DNA from: Pseudomonas sp. gcc21
GTDB lineage: Bacteria; Pseudomonadota; Gammaproteobacteria; Pseudomonadales; Pseudomonadaceae
DNA: 64,000 nt
Direction of reading: 5' to 3'
Assembly (NCBI RefSeq): GCF_012844345.1
Contig: NZ_CP051625.1
Coordinates: forward strand, 1,178,001-1,242,000
Program-made: the position numbers and the translations under genes
Part shown: positions 48,963-58,232 of the stretch, piece by piece
Layout of the letters: every line of letters starts with the position of its first letter
Numbering within the stretch: position 1 is the first letter of the stretch
The notes under the pieces: model-generated
Told to the model about the DNA's origin: nothing
What the model saw: only the letters and a program-made list of their open reading frames with translations
Database searches by the model: none

Positions 48963-49682
48963 TTGAATCCTATTGCTGTCCGCTTGATCAAATGGCTTCT
49001 GCTGCTGGCGTTCGCAGCAGGCGTCCTTCTCACCAGGCCCTGGGAGCAGCTGCCCCCGCAGTGGAATCCATGGAGACCGCTGGTAATCAGCCATCCGATG
49101 ACGCCGGTCAGTAAATGGAAACTGTCGCAGCTCGGCGATGACCCCGAGCGGTGCCGGGCCGTGCTTGAAACCGCACCCGAAGGCACTCTGGACTACCTGC
49201 CGCTGGAGGACTATACGCCAGTTGAGGGCTGCCCCCTGACCAACGTGGTACGCATCAGCGGTTCGCAAATCGCCTATAACTCGCCGTTTACTGTCACCTG
49301 CCCGCTTGCCGTGGCCTGGGTGATGTTCGAGCGGCAGAAGCTTCAGCCTTTGGCTCAGCACCATCTGGGCAGCCCGATCACGCGCGTCGAGCACTTTGGC
49401 AGCTTTGCCTGCCGCAACGTCTATAACAGAGCGAACGGACGCCGGAGTCAGCATGCCACCGCCAATGCGCTCGATGTGGCGAGTTTCAGACTGGAAGACG
49501 GCGAACGTATATCCGTACTCAGACACTGGGATAGCAGTTCGGCGCCACGTAAAGCGGACTTTCTGCGGGACGTGCACGACGCCGCTTGCAGCTATTTCGG
49601 AACCGTACTGGGACCGGACTATAACCAGCCCCACGAAAACCACTTCCATTTTGACGGCAGTGGATTCGGCTTCTGTCGCTAG
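48963..49682 (+). CDS. Extensin-like domain protein
   Basis: 239 residues from a TTG start at 48963 with GGAGGGAG close upstream; the TTG is the only start near this good site. One N-terminal membrane anchor (about 8-24), then an extensin-like C-terminal domain: [48 protein letters not shown], and [18 protein letters not shown]. The conserved His/Asp residues resemble metal-dependent peptidases of the D-Ala-D-Ala type. Probably periplasmic, role unknown. Confidence 0.85.
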   Translation: MNPIAVRLIKWLLLLAFAAGVLLTRPWEQLPPQWNPWRPLVISHPMTPVSKWKLSQLGDDPERCRAVLETAPEGTLDYLPLEDYTPVEGCPLTNVVRISGSQIAYNSPFTVTCPLAVAWVMFERQKLQPLAQHHLGSPITRVEHFGSFACRNVYNRANGRRSQHATANALDVASFRLEDGERISVLRHWDSSSAPRKADFLRDVHDAACSYFGTVLGPDYNQPHENHFHFDGSGFGFCR

Positions 49683-49788
49683 GTGTGCAGCCCTGTGTCG
49701 CATGGACACTACCGGTCACGGCTGGCATCATTCGGCGCTGATTCTCGCCTCCGGGCGAGGCAGGCCCATCAAAGACAAGGTTTTGGTC

Positions 49789-50130
49789 ATGAGCACACTT
49801 CCTCCCTGCCCCTCCTGCGGCTCCGAATACACCTACGAAGACGGCGCCATGTACGTATGCCCGGAGTGCGCCCACGAATGGGCTCAGGACGGTAGCAGCG
49901 AAGCCAGCGATGATGCACGTGAGATCAAGGATGCCAACGGCAACGTGTTGCAGGATGGCGACAGCGTTACCGTGATCAAGGATCTGAAGATCAAGGGGTC
50001 GTCGTCAGTGGTCAAGGTCGGCACCAAGGTCAAGAATATACGTCTGGTGGATGGCGACCATGATATCGATTGCAAGATCGACGGTATCGGCGCGATGAAG
50101 CTGAAGTCGGAATTCGTGAAGAAGATCTAA
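49789..50130 (+). CDS. yjdM: YjdM/PhnA family zinc-ribbon protein
   Basis: 113 residues from ATG 49789, the only start that gives [20 protein letters not shown]-terminal zinc ribbon (CPSC ... CPEC) and a C-terminal KOW-like SH3 barrel ([46 protein letters not shown]). Formerly called PhnA, but not a phosphonoacetate hydrolase. Cytoplasmic, function not settled. Confidence 0.92.
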   Translation: MSTLPPCPSCGSEYTYEDGAMYVCPECAHEWAQDGSSEASDDAREIKDANGNVLQDGDSVTVIKDLKIKGSSSVVKVGTKVKNIRLVDGDHDIDCKIDGIGAMKLKSEFVKKI

Positions 50131-50137
50131 CACGACG

Positions 50138-50177
50138 GCGCTCCGCACAATACTGTGGGAGCGCGCCCCGGCGCGAC
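50138..50177. repeat. REP-like palindromic element
   Basis: GCGCTCC (50138-50144) pairs with GGAGCGC (50158-50164), and TGTGGGAGCGCGCCCCGGCG (50154 on) resembles the Pseudomonas REP core TGTGGGAGCGGGCTTGCCCGCG. It lies between the convergent yjdM and YebC-family genes. Confidence 0.6.
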
Positions 50178-50212
50178 GCTGGTCGCCAGAGCAGCCGGTC
50201 CCGATGACATCA

Positions 50213-50234
50213 GAGCCGGGATGAATCCCGGCTC
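50213..50234 (-). terminator. Hairpin after the YebC-family gene
   Basis: GAGCCGGGAT (50213-50222) / ATCCCGGCTC (50225-50234), ten perfect pairs with a two-base loop, nine bases past the stop at 50243. No T-run. Confidence 0.55.
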
Positions 50235-50242
50235 CGGGCGCC

Positions 50243-50962
50243 TCAGGCTATTTCGGCGTTATGGTAGATGTTCTGGACATCATCCAGATCATTGAGCATG
50301 TCGATGAATTTCTCGAACATGGGCACGTCGTCGCCGCTGACTTCGGTCATGGTTTGTGGCAGAAACTGGATCTCGTCCACCGCAAAGTCAATTTCCTCGA
50401 AGGTCTCGACCAGCGCCTGCTTTGCCTTGGCATACTCCGTATGCGGCGTGAATACCGTGATGGTGCCGCCCTCATTCTCGATATCGGTCACGTCGACGTC
50501 AGCCATCATCAGCGCCTCAAGGACTGCTTCTTCGTCATCTCCGGCAAAGGCCAGAATGGCGCAGTGATCAAACATATGACTGACGCTGCCGCCGGTACCC
50601 AATTTGCTCTTGGTCTTGGTGAAGCAGTTGCGAACATCGGAGATGGTGCGGTTGGGGTTGTCGGTCAGGCAGTCGACGATAACCATGCAGTTACCCGGAC
50701 CAAAACCTTCATAGCGTGCGACCGCGAAGTCTTCACCGCCGCCGCCCTTGGCCTTGTCGATGGCCTTGTCGATCACGTGTGCAGGGACCTGGTCTTTCTT
50801 GGCCCGCTCGATCAGCCCGCGCAAAGCAAGGTTACCCGTGGGGTCAACACCGCCCGACTTGGCGCAAACGTAGATCTCGCGAGCATACTTGCTGTAGACC
50901 TTGGTTTTAGCGTCAGCCGTTTTGGCCATTGATTCTTTGCGGTTCTGATAAGCGCGGCCCAT
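50243..50962 (-). CDS. YebC/PmpR family protein (YeeN-like branch)
   Basis: 239 residues. N-terminus [60 protein letters not shown] and [23 protein letters not shown] are family blocks. YebC proteins act in transcription control or ribosome rescue at polyproline stalls, depending on the paralogue. The N-terminus fits the YeeN branch rather than the YebC next to ruvC. Confidence 0.92.
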   Translation of the reverse strand: MGRAYQNRKESMAKTADAKTKVYSKYAREIYVCAKSGGVDPTGNLALRGLIERAKKDQVPAHVIDKAIDKAKGGGGEDFAVARYEGFGPGNCMVIVDCLTDNPNRTISDVRNCFTKTKSKLGTGGSVSHMFDHCAILAFAGDDEEAVLEALMMADVDVTDIENEGGTITVFTPHTEYAKAKQALVETFEEIDFAVDEIQFLPQTMTEVSGDDVPMFEKFIDMLNDLDDVQNIYHNAEIA

Positions 50963-51050
50963 GGGTGCTGTCCTGTAAGTTGTCAGAAAGCCGAGGATTT
51001 TACGCGCAGACGCGCGGCAGATCCATTGCCACGGTGCTCTGCGCTGAAAC

Positions 51051-51518
51051 TCAAAGCAAAGGGGTAACGGTGGCCAGCCAGGCGATCAAAAGAAACATGA
51101 TGACCACGATACTCAGCGGCTTGCGCAGCGCCGGATACCACACCGGGGCCAGCCCCTGCTTAACGGCCCAGATATCGGCAAAATAAAGCGCGCCGAAGGC
51201 TATCAGGAAGATCGGCACCGCAAAATGAACCGGCAGGCTCAGGCCCAGCCAGCCAAGCAGCGGCGGGATAACCGACAATCCCAGCTGGACCGGGGCCTTC
51301 TCGCTGGACTCTTCCGCACGCATGGCCAGCCCCCAGTGGATTGCACCCATGAAGGCCATCACGATCGCAGCATAGGCCAGCAGTTCTTCAAGGACCCGCT
51401 CGCGCCACGCCTCGGGCGTCACCCAGATTCCAAGTGAACCGGTGATAAACGGGACCAGCCCGATGAAGCCAAGCCCAACGGCTAATTTGGGAGGGCGAAT
51501 GGCGCTGAAAGGATGCAT
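51051..51518 (-). CDS. DUF3429 membrane protein
   Basis: 155 residues with about five membrane helices. [10 protein letters not shown] and [12 protein letters not shown] are DUF3429 features. Function unknown. There are 88 bases to the YebC-family start, so it may have its own promoter. No terminator seen. Confidence 0.85.
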   Translation of the reverse strand: MHPFSAIRPPKLAVGLGFIGLVPFITGSLGIWVTPEAWRERVLEELLAYAAIVMAFMGAIHWGLAMRAEESSEKAPVQLGLSVIPPLLGWLGLSLPVHFAVPIFLIAFGALYFADIWAVKQGLAPVWYPALRKPLSIVVIMFLLIAWLATVTPLL

Positions 51519-51565
51519 GAAGGCTCCATTATTCTGTAATTAGGCATCGAGCCCGAACCAGCCGA

Positions 51566-53590
51566 TCACTCCACCAGCGTCACCGGGCCTGGTCGCCGCT
51601 TGCGTGGCAGGCGACGCAGTAACGCGGCCAGCCTGGACCGGAGCGCAGACACACTGGCCCTGTCGTCGACCGGGACGGTGTGCATATAGGCCTGCCGTAC
51701 ATATTCTTCGAAGAAGGCGTCAAGTTCGGGCTTTTGCTCGGGTAACGCCGCGACCAGCCGCGCCTGCCAATGACGAGGTCCCTCTCCGTCTCGTGCCTGC
51801 AGCCGGAGCCTGACCAGTCGGCGATTCAGCTCGTCCCAGACACGTTTGCGAGGGTCATTAGACCGCTTTTGCGGGCGCAACGTCCAGAGCGCCAGCGGCA
51901 GCATGACCAATCCTGCGGCAATCAGGCCTATCACGCCGATGCGCTGCCAGTCGGCGGTGCCAAACCAGCGCCTGAAGAAACTCAGTTGCCGCTCGCTTTC
52001 ATATCCCAGCACATGCAGTTGCCAGCGATAGTTCACGTCATCCCAGGCGAGACGGATAGTGTTCAGCCAACCAATGTTGCGATAGCGCGCGCCGGACAGC
52101 GGTGAATCCTGTAGAAAGCTGCCTTCCTCGCGCAACGCTTCCTGCAGGCCCCGCTCGATGCGCTCCGGCGCCACCTGGAAGGTCGGGTCAACTGAAATCC
52201 AGCCGCGACCCGGCAGCCAGGCTTCGACCCAGGCGTGGGCGTCGAACTGATGCACCAGCACATGGTTGCCACGCGGGTTGAGCTCACCGCCCTGATAGCC
52301 GGCAACGATCCGTGACGGTATACCCGCCGCGCGCAGGGCAAAGGTCATGGCGCCGGAAAAGTGGGCGCAGAATCCGCGCCGCGTATCAAACAGGAATTCA
52401 TCGTTGGTGTGCTGCCCCAGCGTATCCGGACGCAAGGTGTAGTGGTATGGCTCGCGATTGAAATGCTGCAGCATGGCCTGGATAAGCTCAGCGTCATCCG
52501 GGTATTGCTCGCGCAGCGTCAGGGCCCATTCGCGGGTGCGCGGATCGCTGCCCTCGGGTAGCGCCAGATATAGACGCTGTTGCAGCGCATCCAGACCTTG
52601 CGGGTCGAGCAGACTGTCCGGCCAGGACGTTGCAGTGTAAGCGGTGGTCTGACTGATCGGGCGCCTGGCGCGCAGCATGAAATCCCGGGTCAGAACCAGC
52701 TCGTCCGTCGTCGATGTGGCCCCCCGCAGGCTGAACAGCCAGGGTTGATGGCTGGCACCGGTTACGACGCGATAACTGATCGATGGCCCGTCGACCTGCA
52801 GACTCCCGGGGGCGCCGCCGGCTGAGACGGCCGTATGGCTCCAGCGACGGCCATCGAACTGACTCAGGGTCATGGCGCGCCAGTACAACTGGTCATGCTG
52901 CGGTATCGGACCGTCAAAATTGACCCGGAAAGCCAGCTCCCCGGACTGCGCCAGATTGGCCACATCGCCGGGTGCCATGCTTTCCGACAGCCCCGTGGTG
53001 GCTTGCTGGCCGGGGGCATTGACCGCCCACAGCGGGCCTATTCTCGGGAACAGGAGAAACAGCACAAGCATCAGGGGAATAGCCTGGGCCAGGAGGACTG
53101 CACCGGTGCGAAAGGCACGCCCGGGATCGTTGCGTCCGGACGTTTGCTGCAGGCCTACCAATGCGGCAATCAACACCAGCATGGATAGGCACTGGTAGAG
53201 CGCGAGCAGGATGCTCTGGCTGAACAGAAACGCCGTCGCGATCAGGAAAAAGCCCAGATAGACCACCACCAGCGCGTCACGCGGATCGCGCATTTCCAGC
53301 AGTTTGAGCATGAATAACAGCAACAACAGCAGTACCGCGGAGTCCAGGCCGATCAATGTACCCTGCGACACATACACGCCGACCACACTCACCAGGATAG
53401 CGAGTGCCTTGGTCACGACGCCGGGGTAGCCCCAGCGCATGCGCTGGATCTGCACGCGCCATACTGCGCAAACCATCCAGAGCACAGCCACCCAGATGGG
53501 CAGACGAGGCAGGTGTGGTAATAGCACAACAACCTGGGCGGTCAAGAGCCAGGCAAGGCTGTTGCGAGGAATCAGTGCTGGTGTGGTCAT
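51566..53590 (-). CDS. tgpA: TgpA-type membrane transglutaminase
   Basis: 674 residues. N-terminal five to six membrane helices (to about 190), a periplasmic transglutaminase domain with the catalytic Cys in RRGFCAHFSGAMTFALRAAGIPSRIV, the His in HQFDAHAWVEAW and the Asp in WISVDPT, then one more helix near 555 and a cytoplasmic C-terminus. Homologue of P. aeruginosa TgpA (PA2873), reported as important for viability. Its ATG overlaps the stop of the DUF58 gene, in the fixed order moxR-DUF58-tgpA. Confidence 0.93.
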   Translation of the reverse strand: MTTPALIPRNSLAWLLTAQVVVLLPHLPRLPIWVAVLWMVCAVWRVQIQRMRWGYPGVVTKALAILVSVVGVYVSQGTLIGLDSAVLLLLLLFMLKLLEMRDPRDALVVVYLGFFLIATAFLFSQSILLALYQCLSMLVLIAALVGLQQTSGRNDPGRAFRTGAVLLAQAIPLMLVLFLLFPRIGPLWAVNAPGQQATTGLSESMAPGDVANLAQSGELAFRVNFDGPIPQHDQLYWRAMTLSQFDGRRWSHTAVSAGGAPGSLQVDGPSISYRVVTGASHQPWLFSLRGATSTTDELVLTRDFMLRARRPISQTTAYTATSWPDSLLDPQGLDALQQRLYLALPEGSDPRTREWALTLREQYPDDAELIQAMLQHFNREPYHYTLRPDTLGQHTNDEFLFDTRRGFCAHFSGAMTFALRAAGIPSRIVAGYQGGELNPRGNHVLVHQFDAHAWVEAWLPGRGWISVDPTFQVAPERIERGLQEALREEGSFLQDSPLSGARYRNIGWLNTIRLAWDDVNYRWQLHVLGYESERQLSFFRRWFGTADWQRIGVIGLIAAGLVMLPLALWTLRPQKRSNDPRKRVWDELNRRLVRLRLQARDGEGPRHWQARLVAALPEQKPELDAFFEEYVRQAYMHTVPVDDRASVSALRSRLAALLRRLPRKRRPGPVTLVE

Positions 53591-54576
53591 TTCGCCACTC
53601 CATACAAGGCCACAGCACGCAGGCAGGCGTCACGGTGCGCATCACCGACACCCGGGGCAATCTGCTCGCCCGGCAGCTTCAATCCGTAGGGCTGTCCGGT
53701 CTGCTCGAGCTGCAGCACCCATCCGGCCAGGCAGCCCAGACGCTGTTCCAGATCCACTCCCGGCGCGACGTCAAGATCAAGCCACAGGCTGTTCCGTAGC
53801 GGTTCAGCGAACACCTTGCTGTGCAGTCCTTGCCCTCTTGACCAGGCGCGCCAATCCAGGCGTTTCCGCGAATCGCCGGGTTGATAGGCACGCAGGCCCT
53901 GGAAGTCATCCACGCCTTCGCCATGTGGCTGGTCACCCTCGCCTTCACCACTGCGTCCGGCACTTGGCAAGGGGGCGTCAACTGGCCTGGGATACACCAG
54001 CGCCTGCAGCTCCAGATCAACCAGACTCCATGCCACAAACCAGCCGAGCGGATAGCGCGTCTCGATACGCAGACGGCCCGGCCTGAACCAGCCACGCTTG
54101 TGCACCTGGTGATAGAGCGTTATCTGCACATCTTCGTCCTTGCCAACGTCTACCTGCTGCGGTGTTTCGTCTGACCAACGCAGACGGACCGACTGATGCT
54201 CGCGGTTCTGCGCTCGCAAGGTCAGATCGAAGGGGGCTGATTCCCCTGCAAATACAGGACGACTGCCCGTGCCGCGCAGTTGCAGCCCGGAAAGATTGCG
54301 ATAGGTGTGATAGAGACTGACCCAGAACAGGCTGGCGAGCACAAAAGTGACCGCGTATATCAGGCTGTTCTGGTAGTTGATCGCGCCGATGAGCATGATC
54401 AGCAACAGCAGCATCAGGCCGAGTCCTGCACGGCTGGGCAAAATAAAAATGCGCCGGTGGTTCAGTTGCACCTGGCTGGCTGGTGGAATACGCCTGTTCA
54501 GCCAACGTGCAAAGGCGCCCGTGGTCTGGCCTCCAAGACGACCGATCACACTGCGGACACCCCGTTGAGCAACCAT
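53587..54576 (-). CDS. DUF58 domain membrane protein
   Basis: 329 residues from the frame start at 54576, which overlaps the moxR stop by 31 bases; a GTG at 54549 would cut the overlap to a few bases. Two helices near 50-95, then a DUF58 domain with EGDQPHGEGVDDFQGLRAYQPGDSRKRLDWRAWSRGQGLHSKVF, the YxPGDxxRxIDW signature. Works with MoxR ATPase and TgpA; mechanism unknown. Confidence 0.92.
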   Translation of the reverse strand: MVAQRGVRSVIGRLGGQTTGAFARWLNRRIPPASQVQLNHRRIFILPSRAGLGLMLLLLIMLIGAINYQNSLIYAVTFVLASLFWVSLYHTYRNLSGLQLRGTGSRPVFAGESAPFDLTLRAQNREHQSVRLRWSDETPQQVDVGKDEDVQITLYHQVHKRGWFRPGRLRIETRYPLGWFVAWSLVDLELQALVYPRPVDAPLPSAGRSGEGEGDQPHGEGVDDFQGLRAYQPGDSRKRLDWRAWSRGQGLHSKVFAEPLRNSLWLDLDVAPGVDLEQRLGCLAGWVLQLEQTGQPYGLKLPGEQIAPGVGDAHRDACLRAVALYGVAK

Positions 54577-55463
54577 TGTGCAAGTCCGCCTCCGCCGTGG
54601 CCGGCGGGGTCTTCGCTGGCGCGTAACCGGTGGCTGACGACCGCTGGCAACACCGCTTGTACATCCTCCGGAATGACATAACCACGATGTTCAAGCATCG
54701 CCCAGGCGCGGGCTGCGGCAAGCAGCCCCAGGCTGGCCCGCGGCGATAATCCCCAGGCGCACACCTGGCTCTCGCGGGTGCGATTTACCAACCGCAGTAT
54801 GTAGTCAATGATCGGCTCACTGGCGGTGATTTCTGGCACCGCCTGCTGCAACCTGTGCAGCTGATCACGCGTCAGCGCGGGTTCAATATTGTCGAGTCGG
54901 GCGCGCCGGCCCTCGCGCAGCAGTAGCGCCTTTTCAGCTGCCATTGACGGATAACCCAGCGACAGGCGCATCAGAAACCGGTCCAGCTGCGACTCGGGCA
55001 GAGCAAAGGTGCCACTTTGCGACACCGGGTTCTGGGTCGCGATGACAAAGAACGGATCAGGCAGAGGGCGGGTCGCGCCATCCACCGTAACCTGCCCTTC
55101 TTCCATCGCCTCCAGCAAGGCACTCTGACTCTTTGGCGTGGCGCGGTTGATTTCGTCAGCCAGGATCAACTCAGCGAAGATCGGCCCCGGATGGAACACG
55201 AATTCGGCGCTGTTGCGGTCAAATACCGAGGTGCCAAGAATGTCACCCGGCAGCAGATCGCTGGTGAACTGAATGCGCTGGTAGCTGAGCCCCATCACCC
55301 GGGCCAGCGCCTGGGACAATGTGGTCTTGCCCATCCCGGGCAGATCCTCGATAAGCAGATGCCCCCGCGCGAGAATACAGGCGACGGCCAGCCTCACTGC
55401 GTGCTGTTTACCCAGCAGAACCTGATCAACAGCATGCAACGCGCCGTTTAATACATCCCTCAT
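54546..55463 (-). CDS. moxR: MoxR-type AAA+ ATPase
   Basis: 305 residues. Walker A LPGMGKTTL (about 40-48), Walker B LADEINRATPKSQSALLEAMEEGQVTV and sensor I VIATQNPVSQSGTFALPE. The MoxR family acts as chaperone or assembly ATPase for VWA or DUF58 partners; here it is the first gene of moxR-DUF58-tgpA. Standard length. Confidence 0.94.
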   Translation of the reverse strand: MRDVLNGALHAVDQVLLGKQHAVRLAVACILARGHLLIEDLPGMGKTTLSQALARVMGLSYQRIQFTSDLLPGDILGTSVFDRNSAEFVFHPGPIFAELILADEINRATPKSQSALLEAMEEGQVTVDGATRPLPDPFFVIATQNPVSQSGTFALPESQLDRFLMRLSLGYPSMAAEKALLLREGRRARLDNIEPALTRDQLHRLQQAVPEITASEPIIDYILRLVNRTRESQVCAWGLSPRASLGLLAAARAWAMLEHRGYVIPEDVQAVLPAVVSHRLRASEDPAGHGGGGLAQWLLNGVSAV

Positions 55464-55543
55464 TGTTCACCTCGTATTGTCCTGTCTTCCATGGTAGAGC
55501 TTGCCAGGCGCAGCGCAAAGCTCGGTCCCTTTCGCCGGCCCGA

Positions 55544-56893
55544 TTAGGGATGGGCAGCGTCCTGCTGCTCCGGCGACGCCTTCATCGCTTCGAGACGGCT
55601 GATCATATAGCGCACGTGCAAATGCAGACTGTACAGTTCATGGGCGTACGACAGAGGCACTTCGACCCGGCTCAGATCACCCTCCAGATCGTGCAGACCG
55701 GCAATCTCCTTGTCGATAACGCCGTTGATCTGGCCGTTGATGATCAGCCGGTCGACACGACGCAAATGTTCGTACCATCTGAATACCCGGGCACGCATGC
55801 GCCAGGTATAGATTGGTCCCATGCTGCGTAGCAACGGCAGCATGATGACAATGAAAGGAATGAGCAGGACAACGTAGCGGTCAGCTATGGAGGCAATCCA
55901 GAAAGGCAGGTAGCGTTGCAAAAACGGCACGCCCTCGCGGTGGTAGTATTCGGCTTCCCCGGTGAGTTCCAGCTCCATCGGCACCGCTGCGGGAAAGGCA
56001 TTGGGGGCGTCGAGCAGGTTACCTTCCCGGAGTACCTCGCGGGAGGCTTCCAGAATCAGCGACGTTAGCGCGGGGTGGAATTCTGTATTGGCGACCAGCG
56101 TGGCGACGGGCGAAAGCAGCGCGGTATTCTCCGGCGGCACGTTACCCGCCAGATCAAGCAGCCCTTCAGGCAAGACAATATGTTCGAGAAAGGATAACCG
56201 CGACGCCAGGGCTTCCGTCTGCGCCAGATTGACCAACCGAACCTCCGGTGTCGCAATCAGCTCCCTCAGCAGCGCATTGCCCACCGGGAGTACAAGGAAG
56301 GCCGCATCCAGTTCGCCCTCCAACAAACCCTGAACACTTGCCGTACTGCCTGACGCCAGCCAGGAGCCGCTTTCTAGCAGCTCCCGTGCACGTTGGTTGC
56401 CGACCTCGCCAAACAGGCTACGCACCACCGACCAGGTACCGCTACCTTCCGTACCCACCGAGACCCTTAGATCGTACAGGTCGGTGAGCCGCTGGATATC
56501 AGTATCACCACGTTGAAACAGCCATAGAGGCTCGTGATAGAGCGCAGCCAGGCCACGCAGACGACGCACCTGCTCACGCTCGAGCAACGAGGTGGTTCCG
56601 CTCTGAATCAACCCGAGCTGAACATCCGATGTGCCGTCGGTTAGTCGATGGAGATTGTCTACACTGCCGCGGCTCGGGTACAACTCAAGCGTCAAGCCTT
56701 CCTTGGCCAGACGCTCCTTGAGCTTCAGGCCGAACTGGTGATAACCACCGCTCTCGATGCCCGTCGTCATCCCCACGGTGCGCGGCGGCGCGGGATCCAG
56801 GAAACGAAAGAGTATCCAGATCACCAGCGCCGCCAGAGGAAGAATCCACAGATTTGCGCGAACGAATACTGCGGCCTGTTTGAAGACGTTCAA
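55544..56893 (-). CDS. Membrane-anchored TAXI-family protein
   Basis: 449 residues. An uncleaved N-terminal helix (13-31) is followed by a TAXI-type periplasmic binding fold (GMTTGIESGGYHQFGLKLKERL, VSVGTEGSGTWSVVRSLF). Near 334-358 there is a second membrane helix (RYVVLLIPFIVIMLPLL) and then a cytoplasmic helical tail of about 90 residues. Classical TAXI binding proteins are soluble parts of TRAP transporters; no DctQM genes are adjacent. The tail points to signalling or to regulation of a cytoplasmic partner, by inference. Confidence 0.85.
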   Translation of the reverse strand: MNVFKQAAVFVRANLWILPLAALVIWILFRFLDPAPPRTVGMTTGIESGGYHQFGLKLKERLAKEGLTLELYPSRGSVDNLHRLTDGTSDVQLGLIQSGTTSLLEREQVRRLRGLAALYHEPLWLFQRGDTDIQRLTDLYDLRVSVGTEGSGTWSVVRSLFGEVGNQRARELLESGSWLASGSTASVQGLLEGELDAAFLVLPVGNALLRELIATPEVRLVNLAQTEALASRLSFLEHIVLPEGLLDLAGNVPPENTALLSPVATLVANTEFHPALTSLILEASREVLREGNLLDAPNAFPAAVPMELELTGEAEYYHREGVPFLQRYLPFWIASIADRYVVLLIPFIVIMLPLLRSMGPIYTWRMRARVFRWYEHLRRVDRLIINGQINGVIDKEIAGLHDLEGDLSRVEVPLSYAHELYSLHLHVRYMISRLEAMKASPEQQDAAHP

Positions 56894-57013
56894 TAGCCCA
56901 CTCCAGTGCGTCAGACGATGCGTCTCAGTCTAACCGCACCCCGGCGTAACGGCGAATGGCAATCTGATCCTCCCAAGGGCCCGGGCCTGTAGCACAGCTT
57001 TATCAGCGATCTT

Positions 57014-57259
57014 TCAATCGAGGCGTGCCGAAACAAACGCGTGCAACGAACCAACCGTCGCAAACGCCTCGCCTTCGATTTCGTCGTCAGCAATCTGGAT
57101 ACCGAAGGTATTCTCGATCTCGCCAAGGATGACCACGACCGCCATCGAGTCGAACTCTGGCAGTCCTCCCAACAACTCGGTATCTGCGTCCAACACTACG
57201 TCATCATCAAGTTGCAGACTGCGGCGCAGCAATGCCTGGATCTCGGCAAATCGGTTCAC
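57014..57259 (-). CDS. Orphan acyl carrier protein
   Basis: 81 residues, acyl carrier fold. The phosphopantetheine serine is S38 in LPEFDSMAVV, where fatty-acid ACPs have DSLD; this variant is typical of ACPs in polysaccharide or specialised clusters. No ligase, ketosynthase or exosortase gene is near. It is divergent from rnk and 121 bases from the TAXI gene downstream. Confidence 0.88.
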   Translation of the reverse strand: MNRFAEIQALLRRSLQLDDDVVLDADTELLGGLPEFDSMAVVVILGEIENTFGIQIADDEIEGEAFATVGSLHAFVSARLD

Positions 57260-57656
57260 TCACGTATCCCCCGGTTATATCGGGCTCATCCCGAAGAGCG
57301 CGGATTCTGACAAAAATCACCGGTAGCTGCCAGAGGTCGGCGTGGTGTTGGACGCATTGAAGGCTGAATAAACCCGCTTGCGGTTATCTTTTGCCACAAC
57401 CACGGCTTGCAACCTTGGCCGGTTCTGGTAGTGTCGAGGGGTGCCGGTGTTCTACCGGCCTTTCGCTTCACAGGCACTTGAAATAGCCACCTGCGTTGCT
57501 TTTACTGGATCCGAAGTCGCTTCGATGAGCTCAGTTACGAGTCGTTAACTGCGCCTTTTCGGCGTTTGTGCCGTGTCCGGACTAGCCTGCTCGCGCTTTC
57601 AAGTTTTTACCCGATACACGAATAATTATTCCTGACAAGGAGTTGTGCCGTTCGCC
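57260..57656. other. Gene-less divergent region between the ACP and rnk genes
   Basis: About 400 bases. It holds a terminator-like hairpin on the plus strand: GCCGGT (57443-57448) / ACCGGC (57454-57459) followed by CTTTCGCTT, with no annotated plus-strand gene before it; a short RNA is conceivable. AT-rich sequence near 57610-57632 may hold the rnk promoter. I see no protein-coding frame. Confidence 0.5.
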
Positions 57657-58064
57657 ATGAACAAATCACCCGCAATTGTGATGACAAAACTGGATATCCA
57701 GCGACTGGACGAGTTGCTAGCGACCATGGATGCGCCTATTGATCTGCTCGAAGCGCTCGAAGGCGAGATGCTGCGAGCGAGAGTAGTCAGTCACAAGCGC
57801 ATTGCTTCAGATGTGGTCACCATGAACTCCACCGTACGCTTCGTTGACGAGGCGAGCGACCGCGAGTTTGTCCTGACCCTGGTTTATCCCGAACAGGCCG
57901 GCCGTCCCGGAACCATTTCAGTGCTGGCACCGGTGGGCATCGCCCTGCTGGGCCTGAAAAAGGGACAGAGCATCTCGTGCACGGGGCCCAATGGCCGACC
58001 GCAGAAGCTCAAGATTATCGACATTCTTTACCAGCCTGAAGCCAGCGGCGACTTCCACTTGTAA
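57657..58064 (+). CDS. rnk: Nucleoside diphosphate kinase regulator Rnk
   Basis: 135 residues from ATG 57657. AAGGAG at 57637 is 14 bases away and a GTG at 57645 is only two bases from it, so the start is uncertain; the ATG matches family N-termini (xxxPAIVxTKLDIQRLDELL). An N-terminal helical hairpin and a C-terminal GreA/GreB-type domain (TVRFVDEASDREFVLTLVYPEQA, VLAPVGIALLGLKKG) are present. Rnk binds RNA polymerase near the secondary channel and affects NDK levels. Confidence 0.9.
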   Translation: MNKSPAIVMTKLDIQRLDELLATMDAPIDLLEALEGEMLRARVVSHKRIASDVVTMNSTVRFVDEASDREFVLTLVYPEQAGRPGTISVLAPVGIALLGLKKGQSISCTGPNGRPQKLKIIDILYQPEASGDFHL

Positions 58065-58069
58065 TAGTC

Positions 58070-58098
58070 AGGCCCGGTTTACCCGGGCCTTTCGCATT
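58070..58098 (+). terminator. Terminator after rnk
   Basis: AGGCCCGG (58070-58077) / CCGGGCCT (58083-58090) with a TTTAC loop and TTCGCATTT following. Confidence 0.8.
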
Positions 58099-58232
58099 TC
58101 AAGACCTAGCAGCCCACTCCCATCTTCAACCTTCAGCCTCAGAACCCCGGCGTCGCGCAGGCGCGCTACACTCCCAGGTGGGCGCTCGATCGCCGGCGTG
58201 GATGGTCTTAAGCTGCCCGCCTCCAGCCGTCT

